NCBI GenBank assembly: GCA_020796225.1
Contig: CM036756.1
Coordinates: 54,590,616 to 54,654,615, forward strand
Direction of reading: 5' to 3'
From: Arion vulgaris
Lineage: Eukaryota > Mollusca > Gastropoda > Stylommatophora > Arionidae
DNA length: 64,000 bases
In this document: in pieces, positions 34,250 to 44,167 of the stretch
Layout of the letters: the number at the start of each line of letters is the position of its first letter
Position numbering within the stretch: the stretch's first letter is position 1
Position numbers and translations under genes: made by a program
The notes under the pieces: generated by a model
Told to the model about the DNA's origin: nothing
Databases searched by the model: none
The model's input: only the letters and a program-made list of their open reading frames with translations

Positions 34250-36905
34250 CCCATGCTATGCACTGCAGTCCTGTTATCTGTCTCTCCGCCTCTGTGCTAT
34301 GCACTGCAGTCCTGTTATCTGTCTCTCCGCCTCTGTGCTATGCACTGCAGTCCTGTTATCTGTCTCTCCGCCTCTGTGCTATGCACTGCATTCCTGTTAT
34401 CTGTCTCTCCGCCCCCAAGCTATGCACTGCAGTCCTGTTATCTGTCTCTCCGCTTCTGTGCTATGCACTGCAGTCCTGTTATCTGTCTCTCCGCCTCTGT
34501 GCTATGCACTGCAGTCCTGTTATCTGTCTCTCCGCCTCTGTGCTAAATGCACTGCAGTCCTGTTATCTGTCTCTCCGCCTCTGTGCTATGCACTGCATTC
34601 CTGTTATCTGTCTCTCCGCCCCCAAGCTATGCACTGCAGTCCTGTTATCTGTCTCTCCGCTTCTGTGCTATGCACTGCAGTCCTGTTATCTGTCTCTCCG
34701 CCTCTGTGCTAGTCACTGCAGTCCTGTTATCTGTCTCTCCGCCTCTGTGCTATGCACTGCAGTCCTGTTATCTGTCTCTCCTCCTCTGTGCTATGCACTG
34801 CAGTCCTGTTACTGCAGTCCTGTTATCTGTCTCTCCGCCTCTGTGCAATGCACTGCAGTCCTGTTATCTGTCTCTCCGCCTCTGTGCTATGCACTGCAAT
34901 CCTGTTATCTGTCTCTCCGCCTCTGTGCTATGCACTGCAGTCCTGTTATCTGTCTCTCCGCTCCCAAGCTATGCACTGCATTCCTGTTATCTGTCTCTCC
35001 GCTCCCAAGCTATGCACTGCATTCCTGTTATCTGTCTCTCCGCTCCCAAGCTATGCACTGCAGTCCTGTTATCTGTCTCTCCTCCTCTGTGCTAGTCACT
35101 GCAGTCCTGTTATCTGTCTCTCCGCCTCTGTGCTATGCACTGCAGTCCTGTTATCTGTCTCTCCTCCTCTGTGCTAGTCACTGCAGTCATGTTATCTGTC
35201 TCTCCGCCTCTGTGCTATGCACTGCAGTCCTGTTATCTGTCTCTCCGCTCCCAAGCTATGCACTGCAGTCCTGTTATCTGTCTCTCCTCCTCTGTGCTAT
35301 GCACTGCAGTCCTGTTATCTGTCTCTCCGCCTCTGTGCTATGTACTGCAGTCCTGTTATCTGTCTCTCCGCCTCTGTGCTATGCACTGCAGTCCTGTTAT
35401 CTATCTTTTCGCCTCTGTGCTATGCACTGCAGTCCTGTTATCTGTCTCTCCTCCTCTGTGCTAGTCACTGCAGTCCTGTTATCTGTCTCTCCGCCTCTGT
35501 GCTATGCACTGCAGTCCTGTTATCTGTCTCTCCTCCTCTGTGCTATGCACTGCAGTCCTGTTATCTGTCTCTCCGCCTCTGTGCTATGTACTGCAGTCCT
35601 GTTATCTGTCTCTCCGCCTCTGTGCTATGCACTGCAGTCCTGTTATCTATCTTTTCGCCTCTGTGCTATGCACTGCAGTCCTGTTATCTGTCTTTTCGCC
35701 TCTGTGCTATGCACTGCAGTCCTGTTATCTGTCTCTCCTCCTCTGTGCTAGTCACTGCAGTCCTGTTATCTGTCTCTCCGCCTCTGTGCAATGCACTGCA
35801 GTCCTGTTATCTGTCTCTCCGCCTCTGTGCTATGTACTGCAGTCCTGTTATCTGTCTCTCCGCCTCTGTGCTATGCACTGCAGTCCTGTTATCTATCTTT
35901 TCGCCTCTGTGCTATGCACTGCAGTCCTGTTATCTGTCTCTCCTCCTCTGTGCTAGTCACTGCAGTCCTGTTATCTGTCTCTCCGCCTCTGTGCTATGCA
36001 CTGCAGTCCTGTTATCTGTCTCTCCTCCTCTGTGCTATGCACTGCAGTCCTGTTATCTGTCTCTCCGCCTCTGTGCTATGTACTGCAGTCCTGTTATATG
36101 TCTCTCCGCCTCTGTGCTATGCACTGCAGTCCTGTTATCTATCTTTTCGCCTCTGTGCTATGCACTGCAGTCCTGTTATCTGTCTTTTCGCCTCTGTGCT
36201 ATGCACTGCAGTCCTGTTATCTGTCTCTCCTCCTCTGTGCTAGTCACTGCAGTCCTGTTATCTGTCTCTCCGCCTCTGTGCTATGCACTGCAGTCCTGTT
36301 ATCTGTCTCTCCGCCTCTGTGCTATGCACTGCAGTCCTGTTATCTGTCTCTCCGCCTCTGTGCTATGCACTGCAGTCCTGTTATCTATCTTTTCGCCTCT
36401 GTGCTATGCACTGCAGTCATGTTATCTGTCTCTCCGCCTCTGTGCTAAATGCACTGCAGTCCTGTTATCTGTCTCTCCGCCTCTGTGCTATGCACTGCAG
36501 TCCTGTTATCTGTTTCTCCGCCTCTGTGCTATGCACTGCAGTCCTGTTATCTGTCTCTCCGCCTCTGTGCTATGCACTGCAGTCCTGTTATCTGTCTCTC
36601 CGCCTCTGAGCTATATAATGCAGTCCTGTTATCTGTTTCTCCGCCTCTGTGCTATGCACTGCAGTCCTGTTATCAGTTTTTTCTCCCGCCTCTGTGCTAT
36701 ATACTGCAGTCCTGTTATCAGTTTTTCTCCGTCCTTGAGTTATATACTGCAGTCCTGTTATCAATTTTTCTCCGTCCTTGAGTTATATACTGCAGTCCTG
36801 TTATCAGTTTTTTCTCCCGCCTCTGTGCTATATACTGCAGTCCTGTTATCAGTTTTTTCTCCCGCCTCTGTGCTATATACTGCAGTCCTGTTATCAGTTT
36901 TTTCA
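34250..36905 (+). repeat. 41-bp array inside the hAT transposon (about 65 copies)
   Basis: Unit 'ctatgcactgcagtcctgtt' plus 'atctgtctctccgcctctgtg'; the 3' end shifts to 'atcagttttttctcccgcc' variants (36670-36905). The unit has no stop codon in any of the three plus-strand frames, so frames of 533 and 624 codons are open. They have no independent start signal or family similarity, and I do not call them genes. Variant blocks (for example ctatcttttcgcc types) recur, suggesting multi-unit duplications. Confidence 0.95.
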
Positions 36906-36929
36906 TGTAGAATTTCGGTAATTTCGCTA

Positions 36930-37690
36930 GGAGTCTTTAACTATGGCGGCAAAAAACAACAACAAGGAAACCAATCATATGACAGCAGTTATAAATACAA
37001 TAGCAATTGGAAAAGACTTTTGCATAAGGCAAAAGATCTGTATGATCACAAAATGCTTATTGTAAGTTATGCCGTTGTACGTCTTGCCTAAAGCTAGTGG
37101 CCTCGCTGCTCATGAAAAATCAGAAAAACACAAACAGAGAATTCCATCAACAGGACCGAATAAATGTCAAGTGGTGAATGCTTGTCAAAACTGAGCCCTT
37201 TGATAATTTTAAACCAAGCATCAATGCATTTATTTGTAGAACTACCATTAATGCACATTGCCGGAGAAAAGATCAGTGCAATAGAAGAACAATACAGAAA
37301 AATAAGTTGTGTTGATTGGAAAGAAGTTCCATTTAAGAAAGATGGACTTTTAACCGACAGTGAAACGTTTTAAATGACGTTCTTCAATACAAGTCATTCA
37401 AAGAGCTTGCCACCTTTGTTCTGACTTGTTGATAGCTCCAGTTAGTAATGCTATTATTGATAGCGTGTTCTCTCTGGTATCATCAGTCAAAACAAACGCT
37501 AGAAATAGAAAACAGCTGCAGTTTCTTGAGGCGATAGTAAGAATAATAACAGAACTGCTCTTAATTAACAAATTTTGCAAAGACTTTACTGCAACCCCAC
37601 TCTGGTAAAGAATGTATATACCGATAAAGTATATGGTGCTGGTTTCAGTGGTGAGGATTGTGATGACCTTGATTTAGAGCTCTTCTTATG
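36930..37690 (+). pseudogene. hAT transposase C-terminal remnant (dimerisation domain)
   Basis: Across three frames the translation gives 'EEQYRKISCVDWKEV', 'NDVLQYKSFKELATFVLTC', 'APVSNAIIDSVFSLVSSVK' and 'ARNRKQLQFLEAIVRI', ending near 'NKFCKDFTATP'. This fits the C-terminal hAT dimerisation region of an animal hAT-like transposase (family recognised from memory). Frameshifts near 37374 and 37435 plus stops show it is dead. The N-terminal zinc finger and RNase-H-like catalytic core are not visible; the array occupies that part of the element. Confidence 0.8.
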
Positions 37691-37792
37691 ATATATGAAA
37701 CAGCACTGTTTATTCTCCTGGCTTTTTTTTGGCATTTTCCGGCAAGTGTTCGGCTTATTTTCTCATTTTTAGTTGGCAACCCTGCTGTCAAC

Positions 37793-38332
37793 ACCCGTCA
37801 TTTCTAGGAAGCTAGGTTTTGATTCTGACACACCCTGATGGAGATGGGGGAACTGGCCCATCAACAATGACTCTGTCACAGATACAGCAAAAATATACAA
37901 CATTTAACGGTACGAGAGGAATATAACAATAATATCGTCTAGTACCCCATCGAGAGTTCGACACTGCATCCAATAATATCGTCTAGTACCCCATCGAGAG
38001 TTCGACACTGCATCCATTTCAAATATAATCTATGCTGTACACAATAACCAGTTGACATGAGAATGTGTTTATTGCAAGACATAGTAGAATATAATAATCA
38101 CAGAGGACAAATATAACATGAAATCATATCAGGAAGCAGTGTCTAGTTGACATGCACATGCTGGTAACGCTACATTGATAAAACATTTCTTTTAACATGT
38201 CATACTGACATTAAAGTGTGCAAGAGTAAGATACGACTATCTATGTGCTGGTATCGTTTAACACCCCTCCCCCCACTACAATAGCACACCTTGAACACGC
38301 ACAACAAACACACACGCTCATACATACACACG

Positions 38333-38334
<2 letters not shown>
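37793..38334. other. Mostly unassigned; LINE-X 3' scrap and a two-copy repeat
   Basis: 'ttaacggtacgagaggaata' at 37905 matches the 3' end of LINE-X. From about 37925 a 44-46 base segment with 'atcgtctagtaccccatcga' and 'gagttcgacactgcatcc' is present twice in tandem. Nothing else recognised. Confidence 0.5.

Positions 38335-38427
<93 letters not shown>
38335..38427. repeat. (TA)n microsatellite
   Basis: About 46 uninterrupted TA dinucleotides. Open frames of alternating Ile-Tyr here are artefacts. Confidence 0.97.
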
Positions 38428-38429
<2 letters not shown>

Positions 38430-38483
38430 ACCAAGGTGTAGTTAACTGTAGTTGCCCAATCAATAATAATCATCATAATTAGG

Positions 38484-38650
38484 TGCCGTACCCCTGGAAT
38501 AGGTGATCATGGATGTCCACAAATCTTTGCCTCTGGTACTTGCTATCGTCTCAGATGTTGACGTTCTGGCGTGTCATGAAGTCAGGTTACCCACAATGTT
38601 CTTTCTCTGTCTTCCTCTGTCTCGTCTCCCCTCGATTTTACTAATAAATA
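38484..38650 (-). mobile_element. RTE/BovB-like LINE C-terminal fragment
   Basis: Minus strand encodes 'KIEGRRDRGRQRKNIVGNL', followed by an 'ETIASTRGKDLW' remnant. The 'KIEGRR.RGRQR' motif is characteristic of RTE/BovB-type ORF2 C-termini. One stop is present and only about 55 codons remain. Confidence 0.72.
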
Positions 38651-38711
38651 GTACTGGGGCTTTTTATAAACTGCGTCAAAATGAGATATATTAATTTATT
38701 TACTAGTAGTA

Positions 38712-38815
38712 AATATGGTAAGGTACATAATATGGCGTATAGTTAATATGGTAAGGTACATAATATGGCGTATAGTTAATATGGTAAGGTACATAATATG
38801 GCGTATAGTTAATAG
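38712..38815. repeat. 33-bp tandem repeat, three copies
   Basis: Three identical units of 'tatggtaaggtacataatat' plus 'ggcgtatagttaa'. Confidence 0.92.
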
Positions 38816-39056
38816 CCGTCTAACGCAAGCGATGATGACAACAGTCTCAGACGTGTGTCGTTGCGCCTCTCTAGTGCATGCGGAGGGGGCTGTAGAGTAC
38901 AATCCTGGAACACAATCCCCTACCACGGGTGGGGCATACATGATCAAGATTGGACATGTGGGTGTTGTGTTTTCTGTCTTTTCATAATTATTAACGTAAG
39001 GTTTATTATTAGTAATGTTATTATTATATATAACTAGTTAGACACGGTTAACATAT

Positions 39057-39307
39057 GAACATGAAAATCCTGGCATATCCTTTACAGGACGTAGCCATCA
39101 ACCACAGTAAACGAGTTGTTGATTTTTTAGGCACCACTTATACGTTCAGTAGTTTGCCATTGCTTTCTGAACGAAGAGGTCTATTTTTACCTTTGTAAAA
39201 ATTCCACGGAAACGAATTTGCTTCCAAACTTCCCCACCGTGGAGTTTGAACCAGGTACGCTTGGTTTGTGATCGAGCTCACTACCGCTTGAGCTACAGAC
39301 GATCACT
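39057..39307 (-). mobile_element. SINE-B, tRNA head type 2, with target duplication
   Basis: The reverse complement begins with a tRNA-like head, 'tagctcaagcggtagtgagc' (A box) and 'ggttcaaactcc' (B box), followed by the SINE-B body with 'agaaagcaatggcaaac'. The perfect 10-bp target duplication 'gttaacatat' lies at 39047-39056 and 39308-39317. Confidence 0.9.
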
Positions 39308-39377
39308 GTTAACATATATTATCGTTAAATAGCTTGTTCTGAGCATAACTTTGCCTCTCTAACAGTCCTTCGGAATT

Positions 39378-39640
39378 TACCTCTCTCTCTCTCTGTAGCC
39401 GCCCTGCACAAATCATGTTGCTCTCTCTCTCTCTGTAGCCGCCCTGCACAAATCATAAGTTGCCTCTCTCTCTCTCTCTCTGTAGCCGCCCTGCACAAAT
39501 CATAGTTGCCTTCTCTCTCTCTGTAGCCGCCATGCACAAATCATAAGTTGCATCTCTCTCTGTAGCCGCCCTGCACAAATCATAAGTTGCCTCTCTCTCT
39601 CTCTCTCTGTAGCCGCCCTGCACAAATCATAAGTTGCATC
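39378..39640 (-). repeat. About 40-bp array within LINE-U
   Basis: Six copies of '(ct)n' plus 'tgtagccgccctgcacaaat' and 'cataagttgc', varying mainly in CT number. The corresponding single segment in LINE-U at 49400-49460 reads 'ctctgcagccgtcatgttca' and 'acccatcagtt', moderately similar. Confidence 0.85.
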
Positions 39641-39856
39641 ATCAATTCATTTTCTCCTTGCTCCTCCTCTTCTCCTCCTCTTTGTCAGGATATACCTCCT
39701 TCAAATACTGATCGTCTCCAACCCTTCGTATCTCTTTATATATCCAACATACTTAACTTTCTTAATCTTATTTGTAGCATCAGCCAGTTTTTGTGAGCCT
39801 TTAATTGTGAGTTCTTTATGGATAGATCTATGTGTTTTCTTCTCTGTCTATGATAT

Positions 39857-40073
39857 TTTTTATTTTTTTAAATTTCGATCCAGAAGCACTTGACCTTTCA
39901 GCTCTTCGGCTCGGTGCCATGGACATCGTAACCCTTCGGTTCGGTGCCACGAACACCGTGAATCTGGGGAACCTGTGGCTTTTCTGCCAGCCTGCGGAAT
40001 TGAGCCCGCACACACAGAGAGCTAGTCACCCGCAGTCCAACGTGCTACGAACACGCTGGGCAGGCGGGCACTA
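39857..40073 (-). mobile_element. SINE-E in LINE-U, with perfect target duplication
   Basis: Reverse complement: tRNA-like head near 40073-39995 with B box 'ggctcaattcc', then 'ccacaggttccccagattca' and 'gtggcaccgaaccgaaggg', and an A-rich 3' end (39857-39875 as T-rich). The 10-bp duplication 'tctatgatat' is at 39847-39856 and 40074-40083. Confidence 0.9.
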
Positions 40074-40165
40074 TCTATGATATACGTAGCGCTATCCTGT
40101 AACACTTACATTCAAAAGTACATAGATGTTTTCCACTGCCTTGTTAAATGTCCATGCTTTACACA

Positions 40166-40429
40166 AATACTTATAAAGCTGACAGATTCTTAATTTGTTG
40201 CTATTTAACAAATGAGTCATTGTACTAAGTTAGATTATTTATTTTATATCGATTCATGTCAGATAACGCAATTAAAAAAACACGAAGTACTGCTTATTGG
40301 TTTGGTCAGGCACGCCCTGATTACGTAAAATAGTACAGGGGCGGCACCATAGAAAGATTACAGCTCTGAATAAATCAAAGTTTAAAATATACAAAGTAAC
40401 ATTTTCGGAACATCTCTATTGAATACATT
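40166..40429. other. No recognisable feature
   Basis: AT-rich; nothing identified. Confidence 0.3.
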
Positions 40430-40605
40430 CTTCTTTTTTCTCTAATCCTGTTTTGTCGTACATCATCAGGATAAGAAGAGATTTATAGAACGGGCTCTTG
40501 TATGCACTTCGTATGTGGTGTCTTTCATTGTCACTGTTATTTCCGTGGTCCACATTTTCCGTGGACGGCCTTTCGTCATGTATACACTGTATGTGAGTAG
40601 ACTTG
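40430..40605 (-). mobile_element. LINE-V fragment
   Basis: Antisense of the region around 12770-12930: 'ggataagaagagatttatag', 'gtgtctttcattgtcactgt' and 'cgtggacggcctttcgtc'. About 60 codons, frames broken. Confidence 0.72.
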
Positions 40606-40699
40606 TCATTTTTTTCTTTTTTCTTCTCTCGTTCGTTTTTTTCGATTGTTTTTATCATTCTAATGTGATATATAAACAGCCCAACACCAAGAACAGGTG

Positions 40700-42120
40700 T
40701 ACTTGCAAAAACATTCAGTACCAATTGGAGCTCAGGTGCTTATCCTTCGGTGGTGTGTTCGGTTTCAACAGTTTATTTACTAGGGTAGCTCGCCCTATTG
40801 TACGATACATTTTGCCGTATATTTCGGCCCGGATCTACGCCTTTTCGATCGTCTCTGATTTGAGCCATGGTGATTGGACGTCATCTCATTCTGTGTAGGA
40901 TGATCGGCGTCCGAAAAGTATTGCCCTTAGCCAATGTTTTGGTCAAGCCTTTGCATTATCGGCATTACTTTTCTATCTACGGTGAGTTTACCCTGAGTAG
41001 GTGTATTGTCAGCCGTTTCGGGGCGTGTGTCGGCACTTGGCAATTTGTAAGTGTTTACTCTGCATTTTCCCTGTCCCTGGGAAACACTAGACTGGGACTG
41101 CGCACAGATATTCTAGTAGGTAGTTTCAAACGGCGCTAGCAACGCAACTGAGATTTTGCGCTCGCCAAACATCACCCACCTCAGTTCTTCCGGTGATGTT
41201 AGTTGTAAATGCAACAGTACCTTGTCCGGTGGTTCCAGGGAGGGCAGTTTCGTTAGGCACTAAACGCAACTTTAGGATTTGCGCTTGGCAACTTTGCCTA
41301 ATAGATTTCTCTGCGCTTGGTCTCATGTACGGAGTTTATCGCAACCTTCCCATGTATCGACATGATGCGTTACAGTGTTTTCCAGAGATACTTACCGAGA
41401 CCTTTGTTTTGTACTGGGTTCACGCCTCTGCTGTGCGTTCCAGTTTTCACCTACTCATCTGTGTTGTCCGCTCACCCTTACGTTTGCCACGCCTTCCCGT
41501 CGCACCTTCCACAGCACCTTGCGCGTCTGCCTTGTCTTTGTACACAGCCGAGACTTTTGATTCGTTACTCATCGTTCTTATTGATTCTTGCCCCACAGCT
41601 GGCAATTTGCTTGCGATCCTTTACTCCTTCACTGACGTCTACTGTTTCTTACGTTTCTGTTGTTTCTCACCATGCACACCTTCACAGTGCCTCTAGCTCG
41701 CTCTATGTGGGCCCACGTGCAACTCAACCCGGGCCCGGCATATCGGGCTCTAGGGGAAAAGAGAGAGAGAGAGAGCTAGAGCTATACGGGCTCCGAGTTT
41801 CGTCCCACATGGGTCCACGTCTCTTCGATGGATGCACCTCTCATCCCTTTCATTTTGGTGCGGTCATTTACTCCGGGGAAGTTAGGATTCGTTCGCTGAC
41901 GCCTCGTACTCTGTTGTTTTCTTACGTTTCTGCAAAACTTCGGCTTTGTTTCTACGGACATCGGCCAGGAGATGCGTGCATTTTTTTCGTAATTTGTGTA
42001 CCTGCATTTCTTTTCCGTTCATGCACTACTACCACTACCAGTAGCTCTCCCTCGATCCCTGCCCTCTTAGCCAGACCGGAACCACAGTCTGTTTCCAGGG
42101 TCACACGAGGAGGTGAGGGC
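40700..42120 (+). other. More GC-rich stretch with an NPGP (2A-like) motif; possible LINE 5' region
   Basis: This stretch is visibly richer in G and C than its surroundings. A 35-codon frame starting at 41672 reads 'MHTFTVPLARSMWAHVQLNP' and continues G-P, giving LNPGP at 41723-41737 before a stop at 41777. NPGP ends the 2A ribosome-skipping peptide, found at the N-terminus of some L2/CR1-type LINE proteins. The canonical upstream D-x-E is replaced by His-Val-Gln, so activity is doubtful. A 303-codon frame (41317-42228) overlaps in another frame without recognised domains. Confidence 0.35.
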
Positions 42121-42149
42121 AAGGTATTTTTGCTTTTATGCTTAACTGG

Positions 42150-42430
42150 TGGGTCGTTGTCCCTGACTTACTCAGACTGTCATTTGATCGACTGTCTTGA
42201 TAATCTGCTATGTGACCGAACCGTGTAATTTTTGTTTCTTGTGAAGTTCGTCTTCCCAGCACCACAAGGGCGAAGTTCATTACTAATGTTTCCACTTTTC
42301 TTTCCTGATGTCTTCATTTATAAACTGTTCTTGTTAAAATACTCCTAGCAGTATGCGTAAACTCTTTCATCTCTATCGTGAATATCTCTCTTCTGTCGGT
42401 TGATGTCAACGTCCAGGTTAGTCACTGACA
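42150..42430 (-). mobile_element. LINE-V fragment
   Basis: Antisense LINE-V: 'gctatgtgaccgaaccgtgt' and 'aatttttgtttcttgtgaag' correspond to 12965-13010, interrupted by 22 unrelated bases near 42250. 'cctgatgtcttcatttataa' matches 27230-27245. Confidence 0.7.
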
Positions 42431-42721
42431 GCATAATGTCGGTACCATCATGAAAAAGCAAGTGCTGGAAAATGATTTATTTGGGAACTACAGAATCTTT
42501 TCAATGTTCGCACCTGGAGACATTTGCGGGTGTTAGAGGAAATGAACAGCAGACATTGCGGCACGGCTATGGTTGGCAGAGGTAGAGCAATGGACATGAT
42601 TGTTATCATGAACGCTGCAGTAGCGAGAACGGGTCGGATATAGTATTCATGTGGTCATTATGATTCTACGTCTATGTGCAGACTATAGGAACTTGAGTCA
42701 AACGTGATGTTACTAGATTTG
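42431..42721. other. No recognisable feature
   Basis: Nothing identified. Confidence 0.3.
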
Positions 42722-43050
42722 AACATTACGGAAGTGAGGATGTTTGATTAAGCAACACAGGACTGAACTGTCAGTTGCCGAGTGATGACGGATGTTTCAT
42801 TAAGCAACACAGGACTGAACTGTCAGTTGCCGAGTGATGACGGATGTTCCATTAAGCAACACAGGACTGAACTGTCAGTTGCCGAGTGATGACGGATGTT
42901 TCATTAAGCAACACAGGACTGAACTGTCAGTTGCCGAGTGATGACGGATGTTTCATTAAGCAACACAGGACTGAACTGTCAGTTGCCGAGTGATGACGGA
43001 TGTTTCATTAAGCAACACAGGATTGAACTGTCAGTTGCCGAGTGATGAGG
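42722..43050. repeat. 52-bp minisatellite array abutting LINE-V
   Basis: Six copies of 'ggatgtttcattaagcaaca' plus 'caggactgaactgtcagttg' and 'ccgagtgatgac', almost identical. The last copy passes directly into LINE-V coding sequence at 'gatgttacatgtgaaatgcg'. Confidence 0.94.
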
Positions 43051-43400
43051 GATGTTACATGTGAAATGCGTTGCCTGCGAAAAGTTACCAACAGCACAAG
43101 AAAAGACAGAATCACTAACATCAGCATAAGAAGAAAGTTGGCACAAAACCTTTGCTTGAATTACATAAAGAAACAAAGAATAAAGTGGTTTGGCCACTTA
43201 ATAAGAATGCATACAAACTCCACAGTATACAGAGTCTTCTACAACAGAACATCAGGAAAGAAGGCAAGAGGAAGACCACGGAAAAGATGGCTAGATGGCG
43301 TAGCAGAATCCTGTGAAAGAGCAAAGATAACAATCACACAAGCCACCAGAACAGCGCAAGACAAAACAGAAAACCACGACACTGTGCAACAACCCGGTAA
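43045..43400 (+). pseudogene. LINE-V ORF2 C-terminal region, best copy
   Basis: An open frame of about 120 codons encodes 'CEMRCLRKVTNSTRKDRITN', 'SIRRKLAQNLCLNYIKKQRI', 'KWFGHLIRM' and 'KKARGRPRKRWLDGVAESCE'. This is the distal part of a LINE ORF2; the RT is missing because the 52-bp array adjoins upstream. This copy serves as reference for the minus-strand LINE-V relics. Confidence 0.85.
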
Positions 43401-43446
43401 CATTGTGACGACAAAAGTAGAAAAAGATATATATATATATTTAAGA

Positions 43447-43535
43447 GCCGCAGTAGCGTAGTTGTTAGTGAACTCGCTTCTTAGGCTAGTGGTTCTAGTT
43501 CAATTCCACAGTGGGTGTGGAATGTTTTGTTTCCC
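43447..43535 (+). mobile_element. SINE-C tRNA head
   Basis: 'agtagcgtagttgttagtga' (A box) and 'tctagttcaattccac' (B box), followed by 'gtgtggaatgttttgtttcc', as in the head of 29108-29375. The rest of SINE-C is missing; it passes into antisense SINE-D. Confidence 0.8.
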
Positions 43536-43650
43536 CATATGACGTGGTCCCTGTCTGTACAAATAGCACACCATCTCCCGAGAGTGTTGCACAAAGCATG
43601 AACTCTTTAGCTTCATCAACAATCCTAGGGCTCTCATAACAATCTGAACA
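43536..43650 (-). mobile_element. SINE-D body fragment
   Basis: 'atctcccgagagtgttgcac' and 'aaagcatgaactcttta' are the antisense of the SINE-D body 'gagttcgtgctttgtgcaat'. The tRNA-like part is missing. Confidence 0.7.
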
Positions 43651-43907
43651 TATGACTTGGACCATAAGAATATCTGCAAGTCCTCAATGAAGTACTTTTC
43701 TATCGGTCCCACCAAATGGGAAAAATTAACTGATGACCGAGTTATTTGGAAAACAGTATTATACAAAGGTACATAATCTTTTGAAAAGAGACTTGAGGAT
43801 GAGCTGAGAGACAAGCGCAAACTCACAAGTTGTCTCAGTAACACACTTGTCAGGTAACCGTCTGACAAAAATGGCATACATCTATATATATATATCGCCC
43901 AGGTGTT
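43651..43907. other. No recognisable feature
   Basis: Part of a 152-codon antisense open frame, but no motif recognised. Confidence 0.3.
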
Positions 43908-44165
43908 GTTGGGGCTCTCAAAGGAGAAAGAATAATAACACTGCCACCTACAAGGCATCCCTTAAGAGGCGAATAAGGTAGGCGCCTATAGAAGCTACAC
44001 TAGTAAATAAAAAGTGTCGCAGAAATCGGATGTGGTGGCCTACTTGTCGGACTTGTAGGCGCATAACTGGCATAACGTACAATCGCTCTTAGGCTTGGAT
44101 CACATACAAATCACAAAGAGTGGTTAACACAAGTGATCGATATTGAGCGTTTGAAGAAGAAAAAT
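43908..44165 (+). repeat. Rep-A, unexpanded copy
   Basis: 'ctgccacctacaaggcatcc', 'gtcgcagaaatcggatgtg', 'gacttgtaggcgcataactg' and 'gaagaagaaaaatagaag' in family order. Its A-rich 3' end runs straight into the 42-bp TA-rich array. Confidence 0.82.
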
Positions 44166-44167
44166 AG

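Larger units (their letters stand above)
33967..37784 (+). mobile_element. hAT transposon with TIRs, target duplication and internal satellite
   Basis: Left end 'cagggttgccaa' (33967) and right end 'ttggcaaccctg' (to 37784) are perfect 12-base inverted repeats, with further subterminal symmetry ('ggctta' runs and T/A-rich blocks). Flanks 'ttgtcaac' (33959-33966) and 'ctgtcaac' (37785-37792) form an 8-bp target duplication with one mismatch, as expected for hAT elements. Inside are a 41-bp array of about 2.65 kb and a broken transposase 3' end. Confidence 0.88.
39318..40165 (-). mobile_element. LINE-U 3' fragment carrying an array and a SINE
   Basis: Minus-strand LINE-U. The 3' end at 39330-39390 ('agcttgttctgagcataact', 'aacagtccttcggaattta') matches 49360-49400. 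The upstream part resumes at 39640 and continues to 40165 ('cattcaaaagtacatagatg' and 'ccttgttaaatgtccatgct' match 12560-12610). A CT-rich array interrupts it at 39378-39640 and SINE-E at 39857-40073. Confidence 0.8.

Noticed and set aside
34150..37091. Open frames of 533 and 624 codons as large protein genes
   Set aside because: They are produced by a 41-bp unit lacking stops in any frame, inside a dead hAT transposon. There is no non-repeat domain.
38335..38427. Replication origin or regulatory AT tract
   Set aside because: A plain (TA)n microsatellite; nothing in the sequence supports a function.
41317..42228. 303-codon frame as a host gene
   Set aside because: No recognised domain; the end overlaps an antisense LINE-V relic, and another frame in the region carries the more suggestive NPGP motif.
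43500..43958. 152-codon antisense frame as a gene
   Set aside because: It overlaps SINE-C/SINE-D and Rep-A sequence; no domain is seen.
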